Assembly (NCBI GenBank): GCA_030427215.1
Contig: JAUHXB010000041.1
Location: 1-8,413 of the forward strand
DNA length: 8,413 nucleotides
Direction: 5' to 3'
From: Alphaproteobacteria bacterium
GTDB lineage: Bacteria; Pseudomonadota; Alphaproteobacteria; Micavibrionales; UBA1664
Below the pieces are notes generated by a model that saw only the letters and a list, made by a program, of their open reading frames with translations, did no database searches and was not told the DNA's origin. Below, piece by piece: positions 1 through 6,444 of this stretch; position 1 is the first letter of the stretch, and the number at the start of each line of letters is the position of its first letter. The position numbers and the translations under genes are program-made.

Positions 1-1326
1 ATCGGCCTTCGCCTTGTCAAATATTGATCCCATAATCAAATTTGATCGATAAAAATATTGTTGCAATTTTCGTTCATAGGCGGCGAAATCCTTGATCGGG
101 CGTTGGGCCACGCCGCTATCCATTGCGGCCTTTGCAACGGCAATGGGTAATTTCACGATTAACCGCGGATCAAATGGTTTTGGGATTAGGTAATCTGGTC
201 CAAATTCCAATGCTTCATCGGCGTATACGGCGGCGACTTCGTGAGATGCCTCGGCCTGGGCCAACTCGGCTATCGCCTCGACGCAGGCCAATTTCATTTC
301 TTCGTTAATTTGTGTCGCGCCGCAATCCAATGCTCCACGGAACAGGAATGGGAAACATAAAACGTTGTTCACTTGGTTTGTGTAGTCGGATCGCCCTGTA
401 CATACAATTGCATCAGGGTGTGATTCCTTTACCAATTCAGGCATAATTTCAGGGGTCGGATTGGCAAGCGCCATAACAAGCGGCTTATCGGCCATTTTGG
501 CGCAATTATCTTGGGATAACGCACCTGCGGCGGACAGCCCTAAAAAGACATCTGCCCCTTCAATGGCGTCATCCAATGATCGTGCATTTGTATCAACGGC
601 AAATTGCTCTTTGTAAGGGTCCATGCCCTCCGTACGGCCCTTATAAATGACACCATTGCGATCACATACAGTGATGTTGTCTTTGGGAAGGCCAAGCGCA
701 ACCAAGATTTTAAGGCATGATATAGCGGACGCCCCCGCGCCATTGGCGACAAGTCGAATATCGCTCATGTCACGTCCTGATAATTTAATCCAGTTTTTGA
801 AGGCCGCGCCAACAATAATTGCCGTTCCATGTTGATCGTCATGGAAAACAGGGATATTCATTTCGGCCTTTAGGCGGGTTTCAATTTCAAAACATTCGGG
901 CGCTTTGATATCTTCCAAATTAATACCACCAAATGATGGTTCCATTGATTTCACCGTTTTGCAAAAGGCATCCACGTCTGTTTCATCAATTTCAATATCA
1001 ATGGAATCAATGGCCGCAAATTTTTTGAACAAGACGGATTTTCCCTCCATCACGGGTTTTGACGCTAATGCACCAATGTTACCAAGACCAAGCACAGCCG
1101 TTCCATTGGATATCACTGCAATCATATTGCCGCGGGATGTGTATCGATATGAATCCATCGGATTTTTTTCAATTTCCAAACATGGCGCGGCAACACCGGG
1201 GGAATAAGCCAAGGCCAAATCACGTTGTGTGGTTAATTGCGTTGTGGCCTTTATCGCAATTTTACCGGGGGTCGGAAATTCGTGATAATCTAACGCTTCT
1301 TGATCGAATGATTTTTTGTCTGGCAT
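1..1326 (-). CDS. maeB: Malic enzyme, MaeB type (oxaloacetate-decarboxylating), 3' end cut by window edge
   Basis: Oxidative decarboxylation of malate to pyruvate and CO2 with NAD(P)+, cytoplasmic, linking the TCA cycle to pyruvate. The reverse strand reads open from ATG at 1326 to the left edge, 442 residues without a stop. Family landmarks in order: AYSPGVA with catalytic Tyr (41), MEGKSVLFKKF with the catalytic Lys (96), metal ligands in NLEDIKAPE (136-144) and FHDDQHGTA (161-169), nucleotide-binding NGAGAS (195-200), ANPTPEI (288-294) and TGRSDYTNQVNN (310-321). The last visible residues (about 425-442, SNLIMGSIFDKAK) match the linker that in MaeB/Tme enzymes leads into a C-terminal phosphotransacetylase-like domain, so the full protein is probably about 750 residues. 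NAD versus NADP preference cannot be read safely. A weak GGA lies upstream of the ATG. Family certain; the second domain is inferred. Confidence 0.95.
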   Translation of the reverse strand, partial: MPDKKSFDQEALDYHEFPTPGKIAIKATTQLTTQRDLALAYSPGVAAPCLEIEKNPMDSYRYTSRGNMIAVISNGTAVLGLGNIGALASKPVMEGKSVLFKKFAAIDSIDIEIDETDVDAFCKTVKSMEPSFGGINLEDIKAPECFEIETRLKAEMNIPVFHDDQHGTAIIVGAAFKNWIKLSGRDMSDIRLVANGAGASAISCLKILVALGLPKDNITVCDRNGVIYKGRTEGMDPYKEQFAVDTNARSLDDAIEGADVFLGLSAAGALSQDNCAKMADKPLVMALANPTPEIMPELVKESHPDAIVCTGRSDYTNQVNNVLCFPFLFRGALDCGATQINEEMKLACVEAIAELAQAEASHEVAAVYADEALEFGPDYLIPKPFDPRLIVKLPIAVAKAAMDSGVAQRPIKDFAAYERKLQQYFYRSNLIMGSIFDKAKAD

Positions 1327-1351
1327 GTCATGGTTCCGTTTTTAATATTAT

Positions 1352-1377
1352 TGAATGCCATGACTATGGCGTATTCA
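1352..1377. repeat. Imperfect inverted repeat in the maeB-tRNA spacer
   Basis: Left arm TGAATGCCAT at 1352-1361 pairs with ATGGC (1366-1370) plus ATTCA (1373-1377), across a 4-nt loop and with a 2-nt bulge (GT, 1371-1372). All ten arm positions pair. It lies 26-52 bp upstream of the maeB start and overlaps a candidate maeB -10 box. No T-run follows on either strand, so it is not an intrinsic terminator; an operator or a 5' leader hairpin are the alternatives. Function is inferred only. Confidence 0.5.
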
Positions 1378-1391
1378 TCATTTCATTCCAA
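1363..1391 (-). promoter_or_regulatory. Candidate maeB promoter
   Basis: On the reverse strand, TTGGAA (plus 1386-1391) and CATAGT (plus 1363-1368) are separated by 17 bp, each matching the sigma-70 consensus at 4 of 6 positions. Transcription would start near 1356, about 30 nt before the maeB ATG. A perfect TATAAT also occurs on this strand at plus 1426-1431, but it has no convincing -35 at the right spacing. Weak prediction. Confidence 0.25.
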
Positions 1392-1407
1392 GGTCATAAA
1401 TACCTTG
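1389..1407. repeat. Perfect 6-bp inverted repeat overlapping the tRNA promoter
   Basis: CAAGGT (1389-1394) and ACCTTG (1402-1407) form a perfect dyad with a 7-bp spacer. The right arm overlaps the proposed -35 of the tRNA-Leu promoter, and the left arm overlaps the proposed -35 of maeB. It could be a protein-binding site. An arm of this length can also occur by chance. Confidence 0.35.
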
Positions 1408-1433
1408 CAAAGCAGCAAGCGAAATATTATATC
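1405..1433 (+). promoter_or_regulatory. Candidate tRNA-Leu promoter
   Basis: TTGCAA (1405-1410) and TATATC (1428-1433) lie 17 bp apart, each 4 of 6 to consensus; a better-matching TATTAT at 1425-1430 would have only a 14-bp spacer. The predicted start near 1440 leaves about 15 nt of 5' leader before the mature tRNA, which is normal for a tRNA transcript. Confidence 0.4.
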
Positions 1434-1454
1434 TTTATGCCTATCAACCCATGT

Positions 1455-1541
1455 GCGATCGTGGCGGAATGGTAGACGCGCAGCGTTGAGGTCGCTGTGG
1501 GAGATAATCCCGTGGAAGTTCGAGTCTTCTCGGTCGCACCA
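1455..1541 (+). tRNA. tRNA-Leu, anticodon GAG
   Basis: An 87-nt class II tRNA. The acceptor stem GCGATCG (1455-1461) pairs with CGGTCGC (1531-1537) with one G-T wobble and is followed by ACCA, so CCA is encoded. The D-arm contains GCGGAATGGTAGACGC, a typical bacterial tRNA-Leu sequence. Anticodon stem CAGCG/CGCTG closes loop TTGAGGT with anticodon GAG at 1488-1490, reading CUC and CUU. The long variable arm has a GGGA/TCCC stem, and the T-arm is GGAAG-TTCGAGT-CTTCT. It stands alone and converges on the CPBP gene, whose stop codon lies 10 bp beyond. No intrinsic terminator is visible after it. Confidence 0.97.
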
Positions 1542-1551
1542 TATTATGATT

Positions 1552-2271
1552 TTACTGACCTATGCCTCCACTATAGAAATAGTAACCTATTCCCGCTAGG
1601 AAGATTGAATTGCCATACAAGCTATGCTCAAATGTCACAAGTGCCAATGATTTTGTTCGAAGGTATGTATAGGCAAAAAGCAGTCCGCCAAAAAAAGAAA
1701 AAACAGGTGCGATCCAATTGAGAAACAGCATATGGGCATAGCCAAAGACAATGGCACTCACAATAATTTTGGCTTTATCTGATTTTAGATAAGGGCCATA
1801 TCGTTTCATAAAAAATGAACAGAAAATAAATTCCTGAGGTAGAGCAGATAGAATTGGATAAGCCAAAATTAAAAATGGAATAATTTGAGGCATTTCGCGC
1901 GGAATAATAAAAAGCCGCTCAGGTGAATACCACCATGTAAAGGCACACATAAGAATCGTTCCAATAATCCATTTGCTTAAAATTGGGCGGATATTGTCCC
2001 ATGTCATCTCTTTCCAGTTCCACTCATCTTTGAAAGAGAGCCATAGTTTTTGTTTTTTATCAGTGATCTGGGGCCAGATGACACTTGTGTAGAGAATACG
2101 AAACCATATAAAAAACGTATAAATGCCTGCCCCCCACAAGAAACTAAACATCATGTTGCCCGAATTTGTTGTCCATATAAGGGTAGGAAGCACGATACAT
2201 AGAATAATAAATTCAAAAATGGTGAAGATGTCTGTTTTATATGATGTCTTCATAAGGTTTTTACTTTTCAT
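1552..2271 (-). CDS. CPBP (CAAX protease/Abi-like) family membrane protein with altered motif 1
   Basis: A 239-residue, very hydrophobic protein with several predicted membrane segments (roughly 15-35, 40-62, 100-115, 128-145, 168-205, 208-235). The C-terminal half carries the CPBP layout: motif 1 region PQEFIF with Glu147, motif 2 FGYAH with His180 after Phe176, an Asn at 185, and FEHSLYGN with Glu215/His216. Known members are intramembrane glutamic proteases, such as those processing CAAX proteins, or proteins of unknown substrate. In canonical motif 1 (EExxxR) the first Glu is Gln146 here and the Arg position is Cys151, so activity is uncertain. The ATG at 2271 is preceded by AAGGA eight to nine bases upstream. 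Sampled 60-bp rows are clearly poorer in GC than the central part of maeB. Substrate unknown. Confidence 0.75.
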   Translation of the reverse strand: MKSKNLMKTSYKTDIFTIFEFIILCIVLPTLIWTTNSGNMMFSFLWGAGIYTFFIWFRILYTSVIWPQITDKKQKLWLSFKDEWNWKEMTWDNIRPILSKWIIGTILMCAFTWWYSPERLFIIPREMPQIIPFLILAYPILSALPQEFIFCSFFMKRYGPYLKSDKAKIIVSAIVFGYAHMLFLNWIAPVFSFFGGLLFAYTYLRTKSLALVTFEHSLYGNSIFLAGIGYYFYSGGIGQ

Positions 2272-2293
2272 GGTTTGCGTTCCTTGCTATGAC
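2265..2293 (+). promoter_or_regulatory. Candidate nrdR promoter giving a nearly leaderless transcript
   Basis: TTTTCA (2265-2270) and TATGAC (2288-2293) are 17 bp apart, each 4 of 6 to consensus, with a TG at 2285-2286 that would make an extended -10. The predicted start, about 7 nt past the -10, falls at roughly 2300, immediately before the nrdR ATG. This fits the absence of a usable ribosome binding site there. Weak, inferred from sequence only. Confidence 0.3.
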
Positions 2294-2300
2294 ATAGGGC

Positions 2301-2765
2301 ATGTATTGCCCATTTTGTAGCGCAGATGACACACAGGTCAAGGATTCTCGACAGGCGGAGGAAGGAAATGCCATTCGCCGTCGTCGGTCATGTGTACAAT
2401 GTGGTGGGCGTTTCACAACGTTCGAGAGAACGCAATTGCGTGAACTTTTTGTTATAAAAAATAACGGTGATCGCGAATTATTTGAGCGTGAAAAATTGTA
2501 TCGTTCAATGAAGACACCTCTGCGTAAACGCCCTATTGATGCGGCAAAATTGGAAAACATGGTGAATGGTATTGTACGGCAGTTAGAATCTCTTGGCGAT
2601 ACAGATATATCAACAAAACAGATTGGTGAATTGGTTATGAATGCCTTTGCGGAAACAGATCAGGTGGCTTATATCCGTTATGCTTCTGTTTATAAAGATT
2701 TTCGTGAAGTTGAGGACTTTAACGATTTTGTTGATAATATTCAAAAAATACAAGATGTAGGGTAG
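2301..2765 (+). CDS. nrdR: Transcriptional repressor NrdR
   Basis: A DNA-binding repressor of ribonucleotide reductase operons that senses ATP/dATP through its cone domain. The 154 residues match the usual NrdR length. The N-terminal zinc ribbon has cysteine pairs CPFC (3-6) and CVQC (31-34), with VKDSR and the basic RRRR stretch between them, followed by FTTFER. The ATP-cone spans roughly 45-140, including FVIKNNGDRELFEREKL and the later AYIRYASVYKDF. The start is fixed by the zinc ribbon beginning at residue 3. Only an AGGG one base from the ATG is visible, so no normal ribosome binding site. bdhA follows after 11 bp, suggesting co-transcription. The gene diverges from the CPBP gene with a 29-bp gap. 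Confidence 0.97.
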   Translation: MYCPFCSADDTQVKDSRQAEEGNAIRRRRSCVQCGGRFTTFERTQLRELFVIKNNGDRELFEREKLYRSMKTPLRKRPIDAAKLENMVNGIVRQLESLGDTDISTKQIGELVMNAFAETDQVAYIRYASVYKDFREVEDFNDFVDNIQKIQDVG

Positions 2766-2770
2766 AGGGG
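2765..2770 (+). promoter_or_regulatory. Ribosome binding site of bdhA
   Basis: GAGGGG starts on the last base of the nrdR stop codon, six bases before the bdhA ATG at 2777. It is one of the strongest Shine-Dalgarno sequences in the window and fixes the bdhA start. Confidence 0.7.
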
Positions 2771-2776
2771 ATTAAT

Positions 2777-3535
2777 ATGGTTGATTTGTCTGGAAAAAGA
2801 GCGCTGATTACAGGGTCAACTAGTGGTATTGGGTTGGGAATTGCGCGTGTTTTACATGCAAAAGGGGCGCATATTATTCTCAATGGATTTGGTGATGAGG
2901 CCGAAATTGTAAAGATACAAAAAGAATTAAACGCAGATTATATTAATACGGATTTATCGAGTGAACAGGGTGTTATTGATTTAATTAAACAAACGGGCGA
3001 CGTTGATATTTTGGTTAATAATGCAGGTATTCAACACACATCACCGATTGAAAATTTTCCATCTGATAAATGGAATTTGATTATGAATTTGATGTTATCT
3101 GCACCATTTTTCGCAACAAAGGCCGCGTTACCATCTATGAAATCAAAAGGGTGGGGACGTATTATCAATATTGCCTCTGTTCATGGGCTTGTTGCTTCGC
3201 CTTTTAAATCGGCTTATGTTTCGGCGAAACATGGCGTTATTGGATTAACAAAGGTAACGGCGTTGGAAAATGCAGAAGCAGGTGTCACATGTAACGCGAT
3301 TTGCCCAGGGTGGGTTTTAACACCACTGGTTCAAAAGCAAATTGACGCTATCGCTGAAAAAGAAGGCATTTCAAATGATGAAGCCCGAGTCATATTATTG
3401 AGCGAAAAAGAACCAACGCTGGATTTTACAACACCTGAAGACATCGGCGAAATGGTCGCGTTTTTATGTTCTGATGCGGCAAGAAATATCACAGGATCAG
3501 CTTACACAATGGATGGTGCATGGTCCGCGCGTTAG
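2777..3535 (+). CDS. bdhA: D-3-hydroxybutyrate dehydrogenase (short-chain dehydrogenase)
   Basis: Interconverts D-3-hydroxybutyrate and acetoacetate with NAD+, in cytoplasmic polyhydroxybutyrate and ketone-body metabolism. It is a 252-residue classical SDR: cofactor motif TGSTSGIG (12-19), NNAG (81-84), and catalytic Ser134, Tyr147 and Lys151. The sequence around the active site (ASVHGLVASPFKSAYVSAKH) is the hydroxybutyrate dehydrogenase signature. Residues corresponding to the substrate-binding Gln, His, Lys and Gln known from the Pseudomonas fragi enzyme appear as Gln86, His136, Lys144 and Gln188, with Trp179 also kept; this mapping is from memory of that numbering. It lies 11 bp after nrdR. 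Its TAG overlaps the stop codon of the facing transporter gene by 4 bp in total gene extent. Confidence 0.93.
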   Translation: MVDLSGKRALITGSTSGIGLGIARVLHAKGAHIILNGFGDEAEIVKIQKELNADYINTDLSSEQGVIDLIKQTGDVDILVNNAGIQHTSPIENFPSDKWNLIMNLMLSAPFFATKAALPSMKSKGWGRIINIASVHGLVASPFKSAYVSAKHGVIGLTKVTALENAEAGVTCNAICPGWVLTPLVQKQIDAIAEKEGISNDEARVILLSEKEPTLDFTTPEDIGEMVAFLCSDAARNITGSAYTMDGAWSAR

Positions 3536-4533
3536 ACGGATTTCTTTTTTAATCGTTTATTTTTATCAATGATTAAAAGATTTGAAATAATAACCAAACT
3601 TCCACCAACTATAATCATCGGGCTGAGATCACTCATCTCTAATAAATACAACCATATAATGGCCAAAACGGGTGATATATAGCAAAGCATATTGATTGTT
3701 GATGATGGTGATTTAAGGATGGCCAAGGTCATGAGCATTGACCCAATGCAGAATATGAACACTCCGGCAAAACTGGCGTATAAAAATCCATCTAACGAGG
3801 TTGAAATGTCATCAAAAAAGACGATCAAAAGAAATAGTGTTGGAGGCAATGCAATAATACGACGGATAACCTCACCAATAAACGCACAATCCAAACCAGG
3901 TTCAGATTGTTGTAAAACAATTTTAGATACTTGGTTTGATATTTCCGCGCTTAAAACTATGGACAAAGCCAAAGACAGACTGCCGATCAATGCGACTAAA
4001 ACACCAAGGATTGAAATAAGATCATTGCTGTCTATAAACGATCCAAAATCCGTAAAAATTGTGATTATATTAGTCTGACTGCCCAGCATGATCATCAATA
4101 CACCGATCATTGCAATAACCGCTGTAAGAAAGTCTTTGTAGGTCAGTGTAGTCCAACTTTTGCTAATCAATATAGGTGCCAAAAGCATGGCAAATAATGG
4201 CCATGCTTCTATAATAATTGCCGCGGCCGCTTTTGAGGTCATGCTCATCGACAAAACAAAGCAAAAATTATATAACGTTGAAACAAGACCGATTAGTCCA
4301 AGATACATCCATTGATCAAACTCTAATGATTTGGTTATGGTTTTTAAATTCTGCCATACTACTGACTTTTGTTTGATGATAAATAATGAAAATAACGCAG
4401 CGGATATTCCGCAAGACAAATGAATCACTAAAACAAACATTGGCGCACCGATTTTACCGTCTGATAATGCGACAACGGCTGGATAAAGGCTCCATAAAAA
4501 TGCGGAAACCAACATAATATAAATTGCCTGCAT
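3532..4533 (-). CDS. EamA/DMT-superfamily transporter
   Basis: A 333-residue inner-membrane protein with about ten hydrophobic segments arranged as two EamA-like halves (roughly 1-150 and 172-322). Visible family features are the N-terminal AFLWSLYPAV, a conserved-looking EAWPLF (109-114) in the first half and CYISPVLAIIWL (284-295) at the matching place in the second half. A positively charged tail (DKNKRLKKKSV) follows the last segment and is probably cytoplasmic. The family exports metabolites or amino acids, or acts as nucleotide-sugar permease; the substrate here is unknown. A GGGA about 10 bases upstream supports the ATG at 4533. The gene is convergent and overlapping with bdhA and divergent from guaC, with an 84-bp gap. 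Confidence 0.88.
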   Translation of the reverse strand: MQAIYIMLVSAFLWSLYPAVVALSDGKIGAPMFVLVIHLSCGISAALFSLFIIKQKSVVWQNLKTITKSLEFDQWMYLGLIGLVSTLYNFCFVLSMSMTSKAAAAIIIEAWPLFAMLLAPILISKSWTTLTYKDFLTAVIAMIGVLMIMLGSQTNIITIFTDFGSFIDSNDLISILGVLVALIGSLSLALSIVLSAEISNQVSKIVLQQSEPGLDCAFIGEVIRRIIALPPTLFLLIVFFDDISTSLDGFLYASFAGVFIFCIGSMLMTLAILKSPSSTINMLCYISPVLAIIWLYLLEMSDLSPMIIVGGSLVIISNLLIIDKNKRLKKKSV

Positions 4534-4548
4534 GAACCGTCTTTCCCT

Positions 4549-4577
4549 TTGTATTCTGATTTTAAAATTCGTATAGT
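4549..4577 (+). promoter_or_regulatory. Probable guaC promoter
   Basis: TTGTAT (4549-4554) is 17 bp from TATAGT (4572-4577, 5 of 6 to consensus). Transcription would begin near 4584, giving a leader of about 34 nt that includes GGAG at 4604-4607 ten bases before the ATG. The -10 sits inside an inverted repeat, ATTCG (4567-4571) and CGAAT (4579-4583) with a 7-bp spacer, which could be an operator. Confidence 0.5.
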
Positions 4578-4617
4578 GCGAATGTATTAAGTCTAACTTT
4601 ACTGGAGCATAAAAACA

Positions 4618-5670
4618 ATGCGTATTGAATCCGATCTTAAACTTGATTTTAAAGATGTCTTGATAAGGCCTAAAAGGTCTACGCTTGGCTCTCGTAAAGA
4701 AGTTGATATCAAACGTGAATTCAAAATGAAATGGTCAGGGCGAACCTATGAAGGTGTGCCGATCATTGCCGCCAATATGGACGGTGTTGGGACGTTATCG
4801 ATGGCGCGTGCCTTTTATAAACAGGGTGACATGTTGACTGCGGCGCTTACCAAACATTATTCCGTTGATCAATTGGTTGATTTTTTTACATCGGATGCAT
4901 CTGAAAATGCATGGTATTCTGTTGGTTTAAGCGAAAACGACTCTGATAAATTAGCCGAAGTGTTAAAACACGTTCCCGCCGAAAAAATCAATAAGCTCTG
5001 TATTGATGTCGCCAATGGTTATTCAGAACGATTTAACAATTTTGTCAAAAAAATGCGTGATACGTATCCTGATAAAACTATCATGGCAGGGAATGTTGTG
5101 ACAGGTGAAATGACAGAAGAATTAATGTTATGTGGTGCGGATATCGTCAAGGTCGGTATTGGCCCTGGGTCCGTGTGTACCACGCGGAAAATGACAGGCG
5201 TTGGATACCCACAATTATCCGCAACGATTGAATGCGCGGACGCTGCGCATGGGCTTAGTGGCCTTGTTTGCGCCGATGGTGGGTGTACCGTTCCGGGGGA
5301 CATTGCCAAGGCATTTGGTGCAGGGGCTGATTTTGTGATGTTGGGTGGTATGCTTGCCGGACATGACCAATGCGAAGGCGAAATCACAGAGGGCGCCAAT
5401 GGACAAAAATTCTGCACCTTTTATGGGATGAGCAGTGATACAGCAATGGAAAGACACAGCGGCGGCGTCGCCGAATATCGCGCGTCTGAGGGAAAAACGG
5501 TTCGTATCAAACATCGTGGTGACGTGAATGATGAAACGTTACAAGGGATTTTAGGCGGATTAAGGTCTACTTGCACCTATGTCGGGGCGCGCCAATTAAA
5601 AGAATTGTCAAAACGCACGACCTTCATTATGGTAGGGCAACAAATTAATAACGTCTTTGGAGAGAGTTAA
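4618..5670 (+). CDS. guaC: GMP reductase
   Basis: Reduces GMP to IMP with NADPH and release of ammonia, recycling guanine nucleotides toward adenine nucleotides in the cytoplasm. The 350 residues match the GuaC1 type (E. coli enzyme 347). There is no CBS-domain insert, which separates it from IMP dehydrogenase. N-terminal [13 protein letters not shown] (9-21) and AANMDGVGT (51-59) are GuaC hallmarks. The catalytic loop [20 protein letters not shown] has active-site Cys187 and Thr188/189. CADGGC (218-223), the phosphate-binding ML(G/A)GM region near 241-245, and the flap with Glu291 follow. An unknown small gene starts 7 bp after the stop, so the two are probably co-transcribed. Confidence 0.97.
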   Translation: MRIESDLKLDFKDVLIRPKRSTLGSRKEVDIKREFKMKWSGRTYEGVPIIAANMDGVGTLSMARAFYKQGDMLTAALTKHYSVDQLVDFFTSDASENAWYSVGLSENDSDKLAEVLKHVPAEKINKLCIDVANGYSERFNNFVKKMRDTYPDKTIMAGNVVTGEMTEELMLCGADIVKVGIGPGSVCTTRKMTGVGYPQLSATIECADAAHGLSGLVCADGGCTVPGDIAKAFGAGADFVMLGGMLAGHDQCEGEITEGANGQKFCTFYGMSSDTAMERHSGGVAEYRASEGKTVRIKHRGDVNDETLQGILGGLRSTCTYVGARQLKELSKRTTFIMVGQQINNVFGES

Positions 5671-5677
5671 GGCAATC

Positions 5678-6139
5678 ATGAACGAAGAAAACACAGCACA
5701 AAGATTACAAGAAACCGCGGCGAAATGTTTATCGTCTTTGGATGCATGGAATAAAGATTTAAAAGACACGGATGCGCGCGAAGGGTTGTTAGAAGCCGTT
5801 CACGAATTACGCAAGGTCACGTCCCGTCTTGAAATCGATATTGCGATGAATGACCGCAAGGTTGTTAATGCAAAACCATTGCCCGTTCCAACACATAAAT
5901 CAAAGATGAATAAGAAAGATAACAAGCCGTTATCTGAAATTTTACCCGTTGCCGAGATTAAAGCCGCAGGTGAAAAGCGTAAAATCAAGATTGAAGAAGA
6001 GAAACAAGCTAAACGCGATCAGCAAAATCAAAATAATGATAATGCTTCTCAGGACACTTCTGCCGAAGCTCAGGAAGAAAAGCCAAAAGCTCCTCGCAAA
6101 CCTCGACGTAAAAAAATGGAAGATAAAGGGGAAGAATAA
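5678..6139 (+). CDS. Hypothetical charged protein co-transcribed with guaC
   Basis: 153 residues of unknown function. The N-terminal part (about 1-62) looks alpha-helical and includes EAVHELRKVTSRLEIDIA (39-56). A proline-containing linker KPLPVPTHK (66-74) follows. The C-terminal half (about 95-153) is low-complexity and highly charged: a Lys/Glu-rich helix (EKRKIKIEEEKQAKRD), a Gln/Asn run, and a basic KAPRKPRRKK near 137-146. A basic, disordered tail of this kind is often found in nucleic-acid-binding proteins, but no domain is recognised. TAAGG with a five-base gap supports ATG at 5678 over an upstream TTG at 5657 that lies inside guaC. The 7-bp gap to guaC suggests translational coupling. 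Probably a real gene, given the spacing and the structured N-terminus. Confidence 0.75.
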   Translation: MNEENTAQRLQETAAKCLSSLDAWNKDLKDTDAREGLLEAVHELRKVTSRLEIDIAMNDRKVVNAKPLPVPTHKSKMNKKDNKPLSEILPVAEIKAAGEKRKIKIEEEKQAKRDQQNQNNDNASQDTSAEAQEEKPKAPRKPRRKKMEDKGEE

Positions 6140-6150
6140 TTCTCTAAAAC

Positions 6151-6357
6151 TTATGCGATAATATCAGGGATAAGATCCGATTCTATTTTTTGAATTTCGT
6201 CTTTTAAAAACAGCTTACGCTTTTTCAATCGTTGTAATTGAATGAAATCAACAGGGGGCGATGTCATCAATTTGCTGATGACGTCATCTAAATCGCGGTG
6301 TTCCTCTTGTAAGATTGCAAGCTGCGCTCGCAATTCTTCTTCGTATTCACTATCCAT
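6151..6357 (-). CDS. YdcH/DUF465 family small protein
   Basis: 68 residues, predicted as a helical hairpin or coiled coil. It shows the DUF465 pattern clearly: EEHRDLDDVISKL (18-30) in the first helix, then LQRLKKRKLFLKDEI (41-55) and the C-terminal IPDIIA. Small proteins of this family are widespread in proteobacteria, often in several copies, and have no firmly established function. No good ribosome binding site precedes the ATG at 6357; the leader is AT-rich. The gene is convergent with the unknown protein gene (11-bp gap) and divergent from the phosphofructokinase gene. Confidence 0.93.
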   Translation of the reverse strand: MDSEYEEELRAQLAILQEEHRDLDDVISKLMTSPPVDFIQLQRLKKRKLFLKDEIQKIESDLIPDIIA

Positions 6358-6390
6358 ATCAATGCTTTATTTTAAAATGTTAATTTATGG

Positions 6391-6419
6391 AATATATCAG
6401 AAAAAACGCTGTTTATTAA
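6391..6419 (-). promoter_or_regulatory. Candidate promoter of the DUF465 gene
   Basis: On the reverse strand, TTAATA (plus 6414-6419) is 17 bp from TATATT (plus 6391-6396). A TG one base before the latter gives an extended -10. Matches are 4 of 6 and 5 of 6. The start would fall near 6384, about 27 nt before the ATG. The surrounding 87-bp divergent spacer (6358-6444) is strongly AT-rich and must also hold the phosphofructokinase promoter, for which I see no clear candidate. Confidence 0.4.
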
Positions 6420-6444
6420 GTTCTTTCTTTGTGTAGTATAGCAT

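Noticed and set aside
905..1475. Plus-strand open frames of about 100 and 138 codons across the start of maeB and the tRNA
   Set aside because: They are antisense to clear malic enzyme coding sequence or run through the tRNA gene, and their translations resemble no protein family.
1520..1560. Attachment site at the 3' end of tRNA-Leu with the CPBP gene as integrated cargo
   Set aside because: I found no second copy of the tRNA 3' end in the window and no integrase or other mobile-element gene.
3692..4078. Plus-strand open frame of 128 codons inside the transporter gene
   Set aside because: It is antisense to hydrophobic membrane segments and has no family resemblance.
5019..5514. Two minus-strand open frames inside guaC
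   Set aside because: They are antisense to the catalytic core of GMP reductase, with no recognisable motifs and no ribosome binding site of note.
5657..5677. Upstream TTG start for the unknown protein gene
   Set aside because: It would lie inside the end of guaC; the ATG at 5678 has TAAGG at proper spacing.
6140..6150. Bidirectional terminator between the unknown gene and the DUF465 gene
   Set aside because: The 11-bp gap has no inverted repeat and no T-run.
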